A DNA stretch of 63,320 nucleotides from Desulfosporosinus lacus DSM 15449 (GCF_900129935.1 NZ_FQXJ01000024.1:1-63320); one strand, 5' to 3'. Positions 45,631-54,611 are shown, numbered from the stretch's first letter. Program-made: numbers and translations. The notes: a model not told the origin generated them from the letters alone.

Positions 45631-45876
45631 CTTGGTAATCTCCTCGTATAATAAGATTTGCAGACGATTTTAAGTGTGTCTGCTCGTATACTTCTTGGTA
45701 ATCAACGGTCTATGAGATGCCTATGATACAATAGCTGTAGGACAGTCATTACCGAACCCAACATAACTAATTTAGTTTTAAAAATGTTCCTCCTCTAATT
45801 GTCCTTTTTTTATCTTCAATGGAATCCGTTTAAATGTCACCGAAAAACATATCTCCAACCTAATCTTAATCTTAAA

Positions 45877-45898
45877 ATGTGTGAATTCTGTGAGAAAA
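45877..45898 (-). promoter_or_regulatory. 11-bp-phased direct repeat, OmpR-type site (copy 2)
   Basis: ATGTGTGAATT followed by CTGTGAGAAAA, again an 11-bp period and the same TGTGAGAA core, upstream of the bicupin gene. The flanks do not match the other two copies, so only the binding-site core is shared. Confidence 0.5.
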
Positions 45899-45974
45899 GA
45901 GGCGGATTTATATAAAAGTTATTCCGTGTTAAGTTAATCATAGTCTGAAATTCACTGATTCACCACGATTCCGG

Positions 45975-46107
45975 ACATGAATTGCATCTCTATCAGATCA
46001 TCCTTGACGGACTTAATGCTCTGCAGGAGCCTACCGACCAGGTCATTGTCATCTATTAAATAACCCAAAAAAACCGGGCTAAAAAATGCACTTTAATTAG
46101 CCCGGTT
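45975..46107 (+). pseudogene. plus-strand gene tail with terminator
   Basis: From about 45975 a plus frame reads GHELHLYQIILDGLNALQEPTDQVIVIY then TAA at 46057-46059; I do not recognise the protein. AACCGGGCTAA (46072-46082) pairs with TTAGCCCGGTT (46097-46107), followed by a T-run, a rho-independent terminator that can serve both strands. The rest of 45631-46270 shows nothing further. Confidence 0.45.
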
Positions 46108-46270
46108 TTTGCTATTTTTTACTCAAATACCACTACATATAGTGGTTGGCCAGCCTTATTTGCCCTTAAAGCCATTATTTGTCATCAAGGTAATACTCAG
46201 CGCCCTCACTGTCTAGCTCAATCAAGTAAAGCCTCGTGAGTGTACCTTCCTTTTCATGTTTCTCCTTATT

Positions 46271-47365
46271 TTACTTAACATTTTCTTGTATCCATTTTTC
46301 AATATGGTCAGCAATCACACCATTATTCAGATTCTGGAACATAAAATGATCGTTTCCTGTAATACCTTCCTTTGGAAGATCCACAACAGTACTGTTCCCA
46401 CCCTGCGCGGTATATGCCTCAGCAAAATCATAGCAGGCCTGACGCATCATCTTCCACATACCGGTTGCCTGAATAGCAGGATCTCCATTGTCAATATAAT
46501 CGCCAAAGTAAAAGGTAACTGGAATATTCTTCTCGGTGACAGCTTTAAAAGCGTCTGAATCAGCTCTTGGTGCACCGCCTGGCTCGATGGCAATGATTGC
46601 CGCAATGTGATCTGTATACTTTGCAGCTGTCCATCCAGGACCGCCACCCTGCGAATGGGTTACCAGAATCGAGTCCTTTCCAGTCCTTTTATATACTTCA
46701 TCAATCGTTACCGCTAAAGCTCTTGCAACTGTCTCATTATCAAAATCTCCGCCCATATCAGAGGACATTCCTGTATCCGGTGTCATCTGGCGGAAGAACT
46801 GATCAACAGAATATTCATCATTTGGGAACTGTGAGCCTTCGTTAACGATGGATTTCCCATCCTCCCAGCGTCCTATTCTGAACTGGGTATACCATCTCTG
46901 ATCCAGCGTCTTCGTACTAATCGTACCAGCGACAGAGGTCTGTCCGGCCTCACCACGTCTCGGCTCATCCACAAGGAACACGCTGTGTCCCTTTTTCAGA
47001 AACATGTTTGACCATCCCTCACGTCCATCTGGGGTTGTCATCCACCCCATACGGGATTGCCCATAACCGTGCAGAAACACCATCGGCAGTCCTGCTTCCT
47101 TCGCAGGAATCTGATAAAGCACATTTGCATGATCCACATGAGAAGTCTGGCCGGCTCCAGTCTCCTCCCACTGATTTTTATAGTCAAACTTACCGTCTGA
47201 GGTTACAGTTTTTCCACCTGCGGAAAACATGCCCTGCTTTGCTATAACCAAAGCTCCGCTGTTATTTTCTTTGGCGTTATTCGTCACATTATTTCCACAT
47301 CCGGTTATAAGAAAAGCTACCGTCATAGCCATTGCAAGGAAACCCATCAATTTGTTGTTCTTCAT
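46271..47365 (-). CDS. alpha/beta hydrolase lipoprotein
   Basis: A 364-residue lipoprotein (signal MTVAFLITGC). AGLPMVFLHGYGQSRMGWMTTPDGREGWSNMFLKKGHSVFLVDEPRRGEAG gives the oxyanion HG and early core. ILVTHSQGGGPGW contains the Ser nucleophile (HSQGG), and ITGNDHFMFQNLNNG the catalytic His. Related proteins are esterase-like with unknown substrates. AAGGAGG precedes the ATG. A flavodoxin relic lies directly upstream. Confidence 0.85.
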   Translation of the reverse strand: MKNNKLMGFLAMAMTVAFLITGCGNNVTNNAKENNSGALVIAKQGMFSAGGKTVTSDGKFDYKNQWEETGAGQTSHVDHANVLYQIPAKEAGLPMVFLHGYGQSRMGWMTTPDGREGWSNMFLKKGHSVFLVDEPRRGEAGQTSVAGTISTKTLDQRWYTQFRIGRWEDGKSIVNEGSQFPNDEYSVDQFFRQMTPDTGMSSDMGGDFDNETVARALAVTIDEVYKRTGKDSILVTHSQGGGPGWTAAKYTDHIAAIIAIEPGGAPRADSDAFKAVTEKNIPVTFYFGDYIDNGDPAIQATGMWKMMRQACYDFAEAYTAQGGNSTVVDLPKEGITGNDHFMFQNLNNGVIADHIEKWIQENVK

Positions 47366-47384
47366 AATATTTTCTCTTGCCTCC

Positions 47385-47510
47385 TTAATCTATAATTCCA
47401 AGTCTCTCCAACCATTTGCTGACAACCTTAGAATTGCCTTTCTCAGCAAATCTCATTTCCAGCGGTAACCCTTCCAGAACCTTCGCAATCTCTTCAAACT
47501 TATAACTTGA
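47385..47510 (-). pseudogene. flavodoxin-like C-terminal relic
   Basis: The minus frame reads YKFEEIAKVLEGLPLEMRFAEKGNSKVVSKWLERLGIID then stop, resembling the end of the lipoprotein flavodoxins (…VSxxLxEMGI). No N-terminal part is present, and its tail provides the AAGGAGG of the next gene. Confidence 0.45.
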
Positions 47511-47528
47511 CAACTTTGCAACAGAACT

Positions 47529-47615
47529 TTATTTTGCCATGGCGATCTCTTTCAGGCATGAGGTTACATCCCCTTCCGCTCGAGAACACTCCACGAAAAA
47601 ATATGCTTTTTTCAT
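47529..47615 (-). pseudogene. lipoprotein start fused to debris
   Basis: ATG at 47615 starts MKKAYFFV, matching the start of the truncated lipoprotein at 29820, then runs into unrelated CSRAEGDVTSCLKEIAMAK and stops. Like the other, it follows a copy of the operator module, so a duplicated promoter and signal sequence has lost its original body. Confidence 0.5.
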
Positions 47616-47672
47616 TAAGAGGTACCTCCTTCCTGACATTTCCCTTTTGTTCTCTTATATTATAAAAATAAC

Positions 47673-47769
47673 TGAACATACACAGAAGTCTATATATGTT
47701 CATCAGTATAAACCCTTGGGTTATAACTCGAAAAGAGTTCATGGAACAGTCTAATCTAATCCATGAACT
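47673..47769 (-). promoter_or_regulatory. terminator-plus-operator module, copy C
   Basis: TGAACATA (47673-47680) and TATGTTCA (47695-47702) form the inverted repeat; then TATAAACCCTTGGGTTATAA, then AGTTCATGGA/TCCATGAACT (47736-47769). The hairpin would end the esterase fragment's transcript. Confidence 0.7.
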
Positions 47770-47810
47770 CTTACTTGATATTAAGCTATCCCGCAGGAAT
47801 TGGACACCGT

Positions 47811-48284
47811 CTATTTACCGAAAAACCATCCCATGATTTCTTCATCGAAGGCAAATAATAGTCCACCTGCATGCTGATTTCTTTGTCCACGGCTTATAAA
47901 GTACTTTTGATCCTTGATGTCCAGGACCAGAAGTTCGTTTATCTCTTCTTCTGAAAGCCCCTGCTCCACATATAAATCATGCAGCTTTTTGTATGCTATT
48001 CTTGTAGGATCTGATCCATAGTATTCATCACTTTCACCGATAGCAAAATACACAGGTGTACGGCTATTAACAGCCGGCTCATATTTTCCATCCCACTGAG
48101 AACTACACTGCAAATAAGCAGTGAATAACTCCGGGCGCTTTCCCATAACAAGGGACATGGTTTCTCCTCCACCGGAAAATCCATTGGCATATACCTGTGA
48201 CTTATCAATGTTGTAATTCTCTAAAAAGTATTCTACTAAAGCAATCGTCTGGTTTGCAGATGTATCTCGAAGTTGCTGTTCCAC
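47811..48284 (-). pseudogene. alpha/beta hydrolase, N-terminally truncated
   Basis: 157 residues that form only the second half of a PHB-depolymerase/esterase-like protein: DKSQVYANGFSGGGETMSLVMGKRPELF (nucleophile GFSGG), then TPVYFAIGESDEYYG (acid) and NQHAGGLLFAFDEEIMGWF (His). The N-terminal core and signal are missing; the sequence upstream is unrelated. No good ribosome site precedes the first ATG. Confidence 0.75.
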
Positions 48285-48289
48285 TGCCT

Positions 48290-48400
48290 CACCGCAGTCG
48301 GAATATTTTTATTTACGACGGCGTTTGCCCCAATCTTTATCTGTCCGACATTATTAGAACCACAAACTGGGCAAGCCCAAAATAAGGACGTTTCTCCGAT
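48290..48400 (-). pseudogene. possible hexapeptide acetyltransferase tail relic
   Basis: A minus frame contains NNVGQIKIGANAVVNKNIP, which resembles the last coils of hexapeptide-repeat acetyltransferases (IGANAVVTKDIP). Only this short piece is present, inserted between the esterase fragment and the metallophosphoesterase gene. Confidence 0.35.
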
Positions 48401-49434
48401 TATTCGTTGATTTGATACTCCGCTTCGGGTAGCCATGCATGCTGTAGGAAGTCACGACCTTGTACACTGACAACTCCCTCTTTAACGTCGACAACTAACC
48501 CCTGACTGGTCTCGGAGGAAGCGGGCCATACTCGACTTACAGAGGCACTATTAAACATTGTAAACGTGTCTTTGACAAAAGAGTCCGGTGAACCTAATCG
48601 GATGTGTAAATGACCGACGAAGAGAACAACATTTGGTACCGAATGAAGGATTTCCGCGAGTTCACTCTGTTGAACCACTAAGTTGTACTTTCTTTGCGCC
48701 TCACTTTGGGAGGAAAATACGGGTTGATGCAAATAGACAAAGACAGGTTTCCCTGGTGTAAGGTTTTCGGAGATTTTTGATTTCAACCATGTTAATTGAG
48801 CTTCCGAAAGATACGCAGCATCCCCGATCTTAGGATCCGACATCCTCGACTTTTCAGAGCCAAGAAAGATAAAATGATAGCCGTTCATATAGCGATCCAT
48901 GTAAACCTTATCTCGATCGGCAAAGTCCAAAAAACGTTGTATTACCTGGGAATCCGTCTCTTGATTGGGAAACGTATTGGCATTCCAAGCATTGCTGTCC
49001 GGATCATGAAATGCTTTGTAAAATTCGTGATTTCCAATGGTGGGCACGATCGGAGTGGTTTTCCCCGTACTTCTCCGCGCAGAATGAAGAATTTCGTTAA
49101 GCTTTTGATAGTCCTTCGGGGTACCATCGCCAAGATCACCGTTTAATACAACGAAGTCGAGAGGCGGCTGTTGATTCATAAGAAGATCCTCTAAAGCCGT
49201 TTGAAATTTGATCGGTGCCGTGTCGGTTTGAAGAATATGGATATCACTGATCACCGCAAATCGAACACTGTTTTGACTCGACTTAAGTCCATCGTCTGTT
49301 TCTGAAGCGGGGGACAATGGAAACGCTCCTAATACCGGAATTGCTTCATTATCTAGTAGGCTATTATTGCTGCTTAGGCCACAGCCTGCTAGAAAATATG
49401 CCAGAATCCCGGCTAAAAAAGTCCGTCTTTTCAT
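48400..49434 (-). CDS. calcineurin-like metallophosphoesterase lipoprotein
   Basis: A 344-residue exported protein (MKRRTFLAGILAYFLAGC; twin-arginine-like n-region with a lipobox). The five metallophosphoesterase blocks are visible: FAVISDIHIL, VVLNGDLGDG, PTIGNHEFY, VYLHQPVF and LFVGHLHIRLGS. It hydrolyses phosphoesters with two metal ions outside the membrane; substrate unknown. GAGGGAT precedes the ATG. Confidence 0.92.
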   Translation of the reverse strand: MKRRTFLAGILAYFLAGCGLSSNNSLLDNEAIPVLGAFPLSPASETDDGLKSSQNSVRFAVISDIHILQTDTAPIKFQTALEDLLMNQQPPLDFVVLNGDLGDGTPKDYQKLNEILHSARRSTGKTTPIVPTIGNHEFYKAFHDPDSNAWNANTFPNQETDSQVIQRFLDFADRDKVYMDRYMNGYHFIFLGSEKSRMSDPKIGDAAYLSEAQLTWLKSKISENLTPGKPVFVYLHQPVFSSQSEAQRKYNLVVQQSELAEILHSVPNVVLFVGHLHIRLGSPDSFVKDTFTMFNSASVSRVWPASSETSQGLVVDVKEGVVSVQGRDFLQHAWLPEAEYQINE

Positions 49435-49556
49435 TTCTTATACAATCCCTCGCTTTTGATGTAAGCCATTGATTTGGGTATATTCGATATCGCAACACTT
49501 AGAGTTCACTCAATAACAACGCCCATTCCCTTTCGTGGTGCTTTTTAGTAATTGTT

Positions 49557-50465
49557 TTACAGAATTAGGTCGATAAAGATGCCGGAAAAAAAAGCAAACG
49601 CCATACAGAACAGGATATAGATCACAAAGCCCTTGACGCCTAAAACAATCTTTACCGCGCCAAGATTGGTAATCTTGGTAGCCGGACCGGTGAGCATAAA
49701 AGCTGTAGCAGAGCCCATGCTCATTCCGGACACCATCCACTGCTGTAAAAGGGGGATCGTCCCGCCCCCACAGAGGTATAGCGGCACACCAATAGTGGCG
49801 GCCATCAGCACGCCGAACCCCTCGTTTTTTCCAAACAGGCTTGCAAAGACGTCGGAAGGTACATAACGCTGAAACACTGCGGATAAAGCGATGCCAAGCA
49901 AGAAATATGGGGCGGTTGCCCTGAGGTTGCGCCAGATATTTTTCAGCAGCCGCAGCAGCGGATTGGGGTCGGTATCCCGGTTCGTTGGTTCAGAAAATCC
50001 TGAAAAGTTGAAAAAGCTTCTGCCTCTATTGGTATAAAAGAGCCTTACACACAACCCCGCCACGATTCCGCACAGCAGACAGGATACGATACGGATAACG
50101 AGGGCCGTTGTTCCAAGAGATGCGCTGTAGATGATGAGCTGGGGATTTAACAAAATAGAGCTCATCATAAAGGCAGCCAGCCAGTCATCCCTCATGCCCT
50201 TTTCCGAAAAGGAAGCGGCAATGGGTATCGTTCCATACATGCAAAGAGGAGAGGCGATCCCAAGCACGCTGGCCGGGATCACCCCAAGTCCCCCAAGTTT
50301 TTTGTTTTGCAGGACGCTAAATAAGCGGTGGATTTTTTGTTTTCCAAAGACTGAAATGATTGATCCTAAGACAATTCCCATTGCCCAGTACTGGAAAATC
50401 TGTTCAAACTGGACGGAAAAGTAAAACCAGAGATAAATACCTTCCCGTCTTAGGATATCAATCAT
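49557..50465 (-). CDS. permease of the ArsP/YraQ (PF03773) family
   Basis: A 302-residue membrane protein with eight or so helices and the twin permease signatures GIASPLCMYGTIPIA (about 70-84) and GVPLYLCGGGTIPLLQQW (about 225-242), each with a Cys in the helix break. Family members export organoarsenicals or unknown solutes. Its ATG overlaps the stop of the DUF362 gene by ATGA, so the two are coupled. Confidence 0.88.
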   Translation of the reverse strand: MIDILRREGIYLWFYFSVQFEQIFQYWAMGIVLGSIISVFGKQKIHRLFSVLQNKKLGGLGVIPASVLGIASPLCMYGTIPIAASFSEKGMRDDWLAAFMMSSILLNPQLIIYSASLGTTALVIRIVSCLLCGIVAGLCVRLFYTNRGRSFFNFSGFSEPTNRDTDPNPLLRLLKNIWRNLRATAPYFLLGIALSAVFQRYVPSDVFASLFGKNEGFGVLMAATIGVPLYLCGGGTIPLLQQWMVSGMSMGSATAFMLTGPATKITNLGAVKIVLGVKGFVIYILFCMAFAFFSGIFIDLIL

Positions 50466-51496
50466 CTAATACTCACCAAATTATAATCAAGGCTGCCAAG
50501 ACCAATTTCAGCTGCATAGTCAAGGGTATGTAAGCCGTTTCTGGAATTGATGCGTTCCATCAGGGATTTGCCGTCTGGGTCAGCAGCCACAAGATCCACA
50601 CAGGCCATGTCCAGCGCGACGGGGTCAACAGAGGCTAAAATGCCAATGTCGTGCATATCCGGCTCGGCCGGATTGCCATTGCAATCGCAATCAATAGAGA
50701 GACGATTCATGACGTTAATGTAGACAATTTTTTTATCAAGGCTGTCTGAAACCGCCTTTCCGGCTTCCGCCATGCTCTCCAGGAAGGGATCTTGCTGTCC
50801 GCCCCAAGGGCTGTCCTTCGTTGTTCCGGCTGTATGAATCCAGGACTTTCCACCCTTGGACGAGATGCCGATGGAAATGTTTTTAATCGCTCCGCCGAAA
50901 CCGCCCATGGCGTGACCTTTGAAGTGAGAGAGAACAACAAATGAATTATAGTTCTTAAAGTGTGAACCGACGAAGTTTTCTTTTAAGTTTTTACCGCCGA
51001 CAACAGGCAAGGCGACTTCGCCCTCCGCGTCCATAATATCCACGTCGGCAATTTCAGTAAAACCATGGTCCTTGGCCACCTGCATGTGCATGGCTGTACT
51101 TGTCCGAGAACCCCCATAGGCTGTATTACTCTCGACAATAGTGCCCTTTAGAGACTGCACAAGGTCTTTAATAAGCTCAGGCCGCAGATAATTGCTGTTG
51201 GGTGGTTCGCCTGTGTGCAGCTTTACTGCGACATTGCCTGTTGCCTCAAAACCCAACTCTTTGTAGATTGCCATCAAGCCTGCAGAACTGATGTCGGTGG
51301 TCATATAGACAACGGGAGCGTCTTTGGAGTCAGTCTGATGCTCCAATTTGTCTGCTGTTTCCGTGCCGTTACCGCTGCCCGAGCCTCCATCCGGAGCGAT
51401 AGGCATGACATTACTATCGCCGGAAGTTCTACTGCATCCGGCCAACAATGTGATTGTCAACCCAATAAGTAAAAGAATGGATATAAATCGTTTCAT
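50462..51496 (-). CDS. DUF362 lipoprotein
   Basis: A 344-residue lipoprotein (signal LIGLTITLLAGC). VAVKLHTGEPPNSNYLRPELIKDLVQ, FVVLSHFKGHAMGGFGGAIKNISIGISSKGGKSWIH and DIGILASVDPVALDMACVDLV are DUF362 blocks. CDCNGNPAEPDMHDIG may bind metal. AGGGAGG marks the ATG. It is coupled to the permease and lies behind the OmpR-type repeat at 51555, so it likely belongs to the same regulon as the esterases. Confidence 0.9.
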   Translation of the reverse strand: MKRFISILLLIGLTITLLAGCSRTSGDSNVMPIAPDGGSGSGNGTETADKLEHQTDSKDAPVVYMTTDISSAGLMAIYKELGFEATGNVAVKLHTGEPPNSNYLRPELIKDLVQSLKGTIVESNTAYGGSRTSTAMHMQVAKDHGFTEIADVDIMDAEGEVALPVVGGKNLKENFVGSHFKNYNSFVVLSHFKGHAMGGFGGAIKNISIGISSKGGKSWIHTAGTTKDSPWGGQQDPFLESMAEAGKAVSDSLDKKIVYINVMNRLSIDCDCNGNPAEPDMHDIGILASVDPVALDMACVDLVAADPDGKSLMERINSRNGLHTLDYAAEIGLGSLDYNLVSIR

Positions 51497-51554
51497 AGAT
51501 AACCTCCCTGTTTTTTAATAATAGTTTTTCTTTCATACTTAGGTATAAGGGGCA

Positions 51555-51576
51555 ATTGTGAGAAATTTGTGAGAAA
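51555..51576 (-). promoter_or_regulatory. 11-bp-phased direct repeat, OmpR-type site (copy 3)
   Basis: ATTGTGAGAAA and TTTGTGAGAAA, identical to copy 1, with about 200 bp of matching flank (GGCAATTG upstream, GGGATGTGTTC downstream). It precedes the DUF362/permease unit. Confidence 0.6.
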
Positions 51577-51691
51577 ACTATGAGGAAAGCATTAGACTTA
51601 AGCAACAGGGATGTGTTCTTTAAATTTGAGTCCCAAAAAAGGGCATAAAATAGAGGGTATCTTCGTCAGAAAATACACCCGCTCCTGTCAA

Positions 51692-51820
51692 TTTTATGCT
51701 CAATTACAAGTGCTGGTATTATGAAGCCGCTAAGGAAGCAGGTACCTGTACAATTCATGATGATATACAAACGGAGAATGTCCCTAAGGAATATCGCAAA
51801 TTTTTAAATAATAAATAGAA
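51692..51820 (+). pseudogene. unrecognised plus-strand gene tail
   Basis: The plus frame LNYKCWYYEAAKEAGTCTIHDDIQTENVPKEYRKFLNNK ends at a TAG at 51818-51820. Its composition and stop look like a genuine protein C-terminus, but no start or N-terminal part is present and I cannot name the family. Confidence 0.35.
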
Positions 51821-51843
51821 CAGACCATATTTATTCAACTACT

Positions 51844-52015
51844 AAATCAGGCTGAAGGTGGATTTGACAACAATACGAGCCTTCTCAATTGCTGGCTTTC
51901 TATACCGTGAAATAAGCGGCCTGCCCGATAATCCTACAATTATACGATTATCGGGCAGGCCGCTTATTTCGCGTAAGGAATCGGTCTCGGACTTATATGC
52001 TCTCACGCCTGATTT
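51844..52015. mobile_element. MITE-like element with a 25-bp perfect hairpin
   Basis: Outer ends AAATCAGGC (51844-51852) and GCCTGATTT (52007-52015) are inverted. The centre is a perfect 25-bp inverted repeat (51909-51933 with 51946-51970) around a 12-base loop. No ORF codes a transposase. No second copy is evident in the window. A foldback MITE or a strong bidirectional terminator are the two readings. Confidence 0.55.
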
Positions 52016-52106
52016 GTACTTGGCCAATGAACTATCTTTAAATTTTTAAGTATTGTCTAACACTATCAATAGTGATACTTTGAATCAACTGTGGTATACT
52101 ACAATC

Positions 52107-52220
52107 AAAGAGGAGTCATGTTAGTAGCATGACTCCAATGTAACAGCCGCTTAAAGAGCGGTCGGCGTCAAAAGTGCGGAATAGACCGAACCTTTGTTGT
52201 GAGGCGGTCTATTTCCGTTT
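52107..52220 (+). ncRNA. antisense antitoxin RNA of a type I toxin-antitoxin locus
   Basis: An extended -10 (TGGTATACT, ending 52100) should start a plus-strand RNA. It contains the hairpins GGAGTCATG/CATGACTCC and CCGCT/AGCGG, then AATAGACCG/CGGTCTATT, and overlaps the 3' end of the holin-like toxin gene on the opposite strand, the arrangement of txpA/ratA-type loci. Confidence 0.65.
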
Positions 52221-52292
52221 ATGGAATGAAAGTATTAACACTACCAATGTTCCAAATGAAATCATCAGCATCAAAGTCTGGTATACTTCCAC
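52209..52292 (-). CDS. holin-like type I toxin
   Basis: A 27-residue peptide (starts MEVYQTLMLMISFG, ends LSFHKRK) that closely matches the putative holin-like toxin family of Firmicutes: a short N-terminus, one membrane helix and a basic tail. It would depolarise the membrane when made. The GTG start has GGGAGGTG upstream. The antisense RNA on the plus strand overlaps its end. A TATAAT box lies upstream near 52360. Confidence 0.8.
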   Translation of the reverse strand: MEVYQTLMLMISFGTLVVLILSFHKRK

Positions 52293-52734
52293 GGCATCAC
52301 CTCCCTTCGGAGGAATGCCGACCGCCCTGCAAGCCTTTTTCTGTTACAAATAAATTATAGCATACAAGCACTCAATTTTGGGTGCTTTTTATTATATCTA
52401 AAAGGAGGGTTTGTATATCATCTCCACACAATTTTCCGCTGGCATCCTTTAAAAAAAGTGGTACAATGCTCAAAAATAGCCAGGAAAACATAATTCCTTT
52501 TCATCATACACCATTCCTTACTGCGTATCTCCGCTAGAACGAGCTTATCTGCTCCACGTCTCGTCCTTAAGCCACACATTCAAACGATCGTAAACTTTAT
52601 CTTATAAATGACATACGTCTCCTTGTCATTGGGGGCGATATGGTTGGCCCTGACCTTAAGTGTGGTATTAATGAAGTTCTCCTCTCATAGCCCTTGGCGG
52701 ATGAGCTTTGTTGGAGGGACTCCAGCGAATCCTT

Positions 52735-52990
52735 CAGCTGCCTGGCTGTAGTTCAAATTCGAATCCGGATTCGAATTTGAGGGAGGTAAGCTGTCTGGCT
52801 CCGTACTCTTTGAAGATACGCATCAGTTTATTGGCCCTGCTCTGGGAGAAATCCACCGACTCCTCCAGCCACTTGCCCCATTCTCCATACTTGAGAGCTG
52901 GGCCTTGGCCCCCGTCAGCCGCCTTCCGATCTCAAGGTAAATCCTCTCAGCCTGGTATTTGATCAAGGTTAATTTCAGCCGCGATTACCT
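52735..52990 (-). pseudogene. DUF3102 protein relic
   Basis: A minus frame reads KYGEWGKWLEESVDFSQSRANKLMRIFKEYGARQLTSL, the core of DUF3102 proteins, but starts, ends and the following frame are broken. A 28-bp perfect palindrome of TTCGAAT-type sequence lies at 52753-52780, in the codons of the Ser/Asn-rich linker. The remainder of 52293-53257 has the toxin promoter and AT-rich sequence only. Confidence 0.6.
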
Positions 52991-53257
52991 GGGTGGTGCG
53001 TCCGCTGATGACATCTGTAAAACCAGAAAAGTTTTAGAGAGCTATGGGGGGTGGAAAACATAACCTATCTGTTAGCCGTCTATCTTGTTTTTTTTGTTTC
53101 GTAGTTGCTTCCTTATGCACCTTGCCCTTTGGCCGAGGGCTTCAAGCAGCTCCTGATGCGGGGTTGTCATCCATACTTAGGTTAATTCACTCAATTGAGT
53201 GAGGGGGGGCAGTAACAGGCTAATTAGAATTACCCTTCATCTTGCCTGTTAGCTAAA

Positions 53258-53989
53258 TCATTTAACCAATACGCTAGCAACACTAACTACACCACAAATA
53301 AATATAATCGACAAGGTCAGCCATCTGAAAAATTTAGGACTTACTTTGGCAAAGGTCTTTTCTCCCAACCATACACCAATTAGAACTCCAGGAATTGCAT
53401 ATATAAGATGTGAAAATATGCCTGTATCTAATGCATCCATGTAATACATAATGATTAGAGTGGCAATATTACCAAAGCAAAAAAAGCGAACGAGATTTGC
53501 ACGAAAAGCTTCCTTATCTTGTTGCTGATTCGTTAAAAAAAATACAACTGGTGGCCCGCTTAAGCTTGTTGAACCTCCCATAAAACCGCTGACAATACCA
53601 ACTAAAATTGTCGCTAACTTTTCACGTTTAATGGTGAAAACATAATTTGAGGCCATTAAAAATGCTAACAATAGAATCAAAATACCAATACTAAGCTTTA
53701 GTACAGAAGCGTTTATAACCTTAAGTACATATACTCCAAGTATAGTTCCAAACAAACTAGCCGTAAACAATGGCCATATCACTTTTGAATCTGACCTTCC
53801 TCTTGTCTTATAGATAACCATAAGGTTCAGTAATATACCGCCGATGGTCATCAGACTAACAACCTGCCTCGGTTCCATAAAAAACAGCAACAGCGGTGTA
53901 CCCACAATTGCAAAACCAAATCCAGTAATTGACTGTAAAAATGACGATAAGAAGATAGTGATGAATATAATAATTGCTAAAATGTCCAT
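53258..53989 (-). CDS. TauE/SafE (TSUP) family permease
   Basis: A 243-residue membrane protein with seven or eight helices. SFLQSITGFGFAIVGTPLLLFFM at the start and VGIVSGFMGGSTSLSGPPVVFFL in the middle are the two TSUP repeats. The family exports sulfite, sulfoacetate or other organic anions; the substrate here is unknown. GGAG before the ATG supports the start. Confidence 0.9.
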   Translation of the reverse strand: MDILAIIIFITIFLSSFLQSITGFGFAIVGTPLLLFFMEPRQVVSLMTIGGILLNLMVIYKTRGRSDSKVIWPLFTASLFGTILGVYVLKVINASVLKLSIGILILLLAFLMASNYVFTIKREKLATILVGIVSGFMGGSTSLSGPPVVFFLTNQQQDKEAFRANLVRFFCFGNIATLIIMYYMDALDTGIFSHLIYAIPGVLIGVWLGEKTFAKVSPKFFRWLTLSIIFICGVVSVASVLVK

Positions 53990-54190
53990 AAATTTACTCC
54001 ATATTTAATATTTAAGTCATTACGAGCTTTTCGAGCGCGGTAAACGAATAGTAGGTACGCAAACAGTATTGGGATTCATAAAAGAGAGTATTGATGAATT
54101 AGGTATCTGCAGAATAAGGCAGATGCCTTAAAATTTAAGGCAGATGCTCTACGAACTCTGTTCGTTTTGCAACGGTCCCGCTTCAATTCA

Positions 54191-54470
54191 CTAACCTTTA
54201 AATCCGGCACTCCTCGAAAGATGATAAAGGATTAATTGATTAAGACTTATAGTTTCCTTTTTGGCGAGTTCTGATAAATGTCTATGGAGACTCTTTGGGA
54301 CCCGTACATTAAATCTTCCTGAGTAGTCATCTCTAGTAGGCTCAGGAATTTCGACGCCATCCTCAATACAAGACTCCAACCAGCATTTTTTGGCGTCCTC
54401 GATCATGGCCAGTGCTTCATTGGCGGTATCAGCTTGACAGTTCGGCCTTATATCCCTTTATCTGTAAAGA
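54191..54470 (-). pseudogene. HicB-type antitoxin, N-terminus frameshifted
   Basis: The intact part (ANEALAMIEDAKKCWLESCIEDGVEIPEP and YSGRFNVRVPKSLHRHLSELAKKETISLNQLILYHLS) is the C-terminal half of HicB antitoxins, including the ribbon-helix-helix. The preceding half-fold (DKGYKAELSS) is in another frame and cut short. No hicA toxin is present. Confidence 0.65.
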
Positions 54471-54562
54471 AATTAATTATTCCACCCGTTGAGTTCATCA
54501 ATGGATGCTCTAATTGAGGTTATCATCTCATCAATTTCTCGCCTTAATTCTGTTGAAAGATA

Positions 54563-54606
54563 GAAGAAGTCAGATTTCCTGTACGCTAAGGAATTCTGAC
54601 TTCTTC
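54563..54606 (-). terminator. long hairpin terminator after the Uma2 fragment
   Basis: GAAGAAGTCAGA (54563-54574) pairs perfectly with TCTGACTTCTTC (54595-54606); TTCC and GGAA extend it inward. It follows the stop at 54612 by five bases. Confidence 0.6.
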
Positions 54607-54611
54607 GTTTA

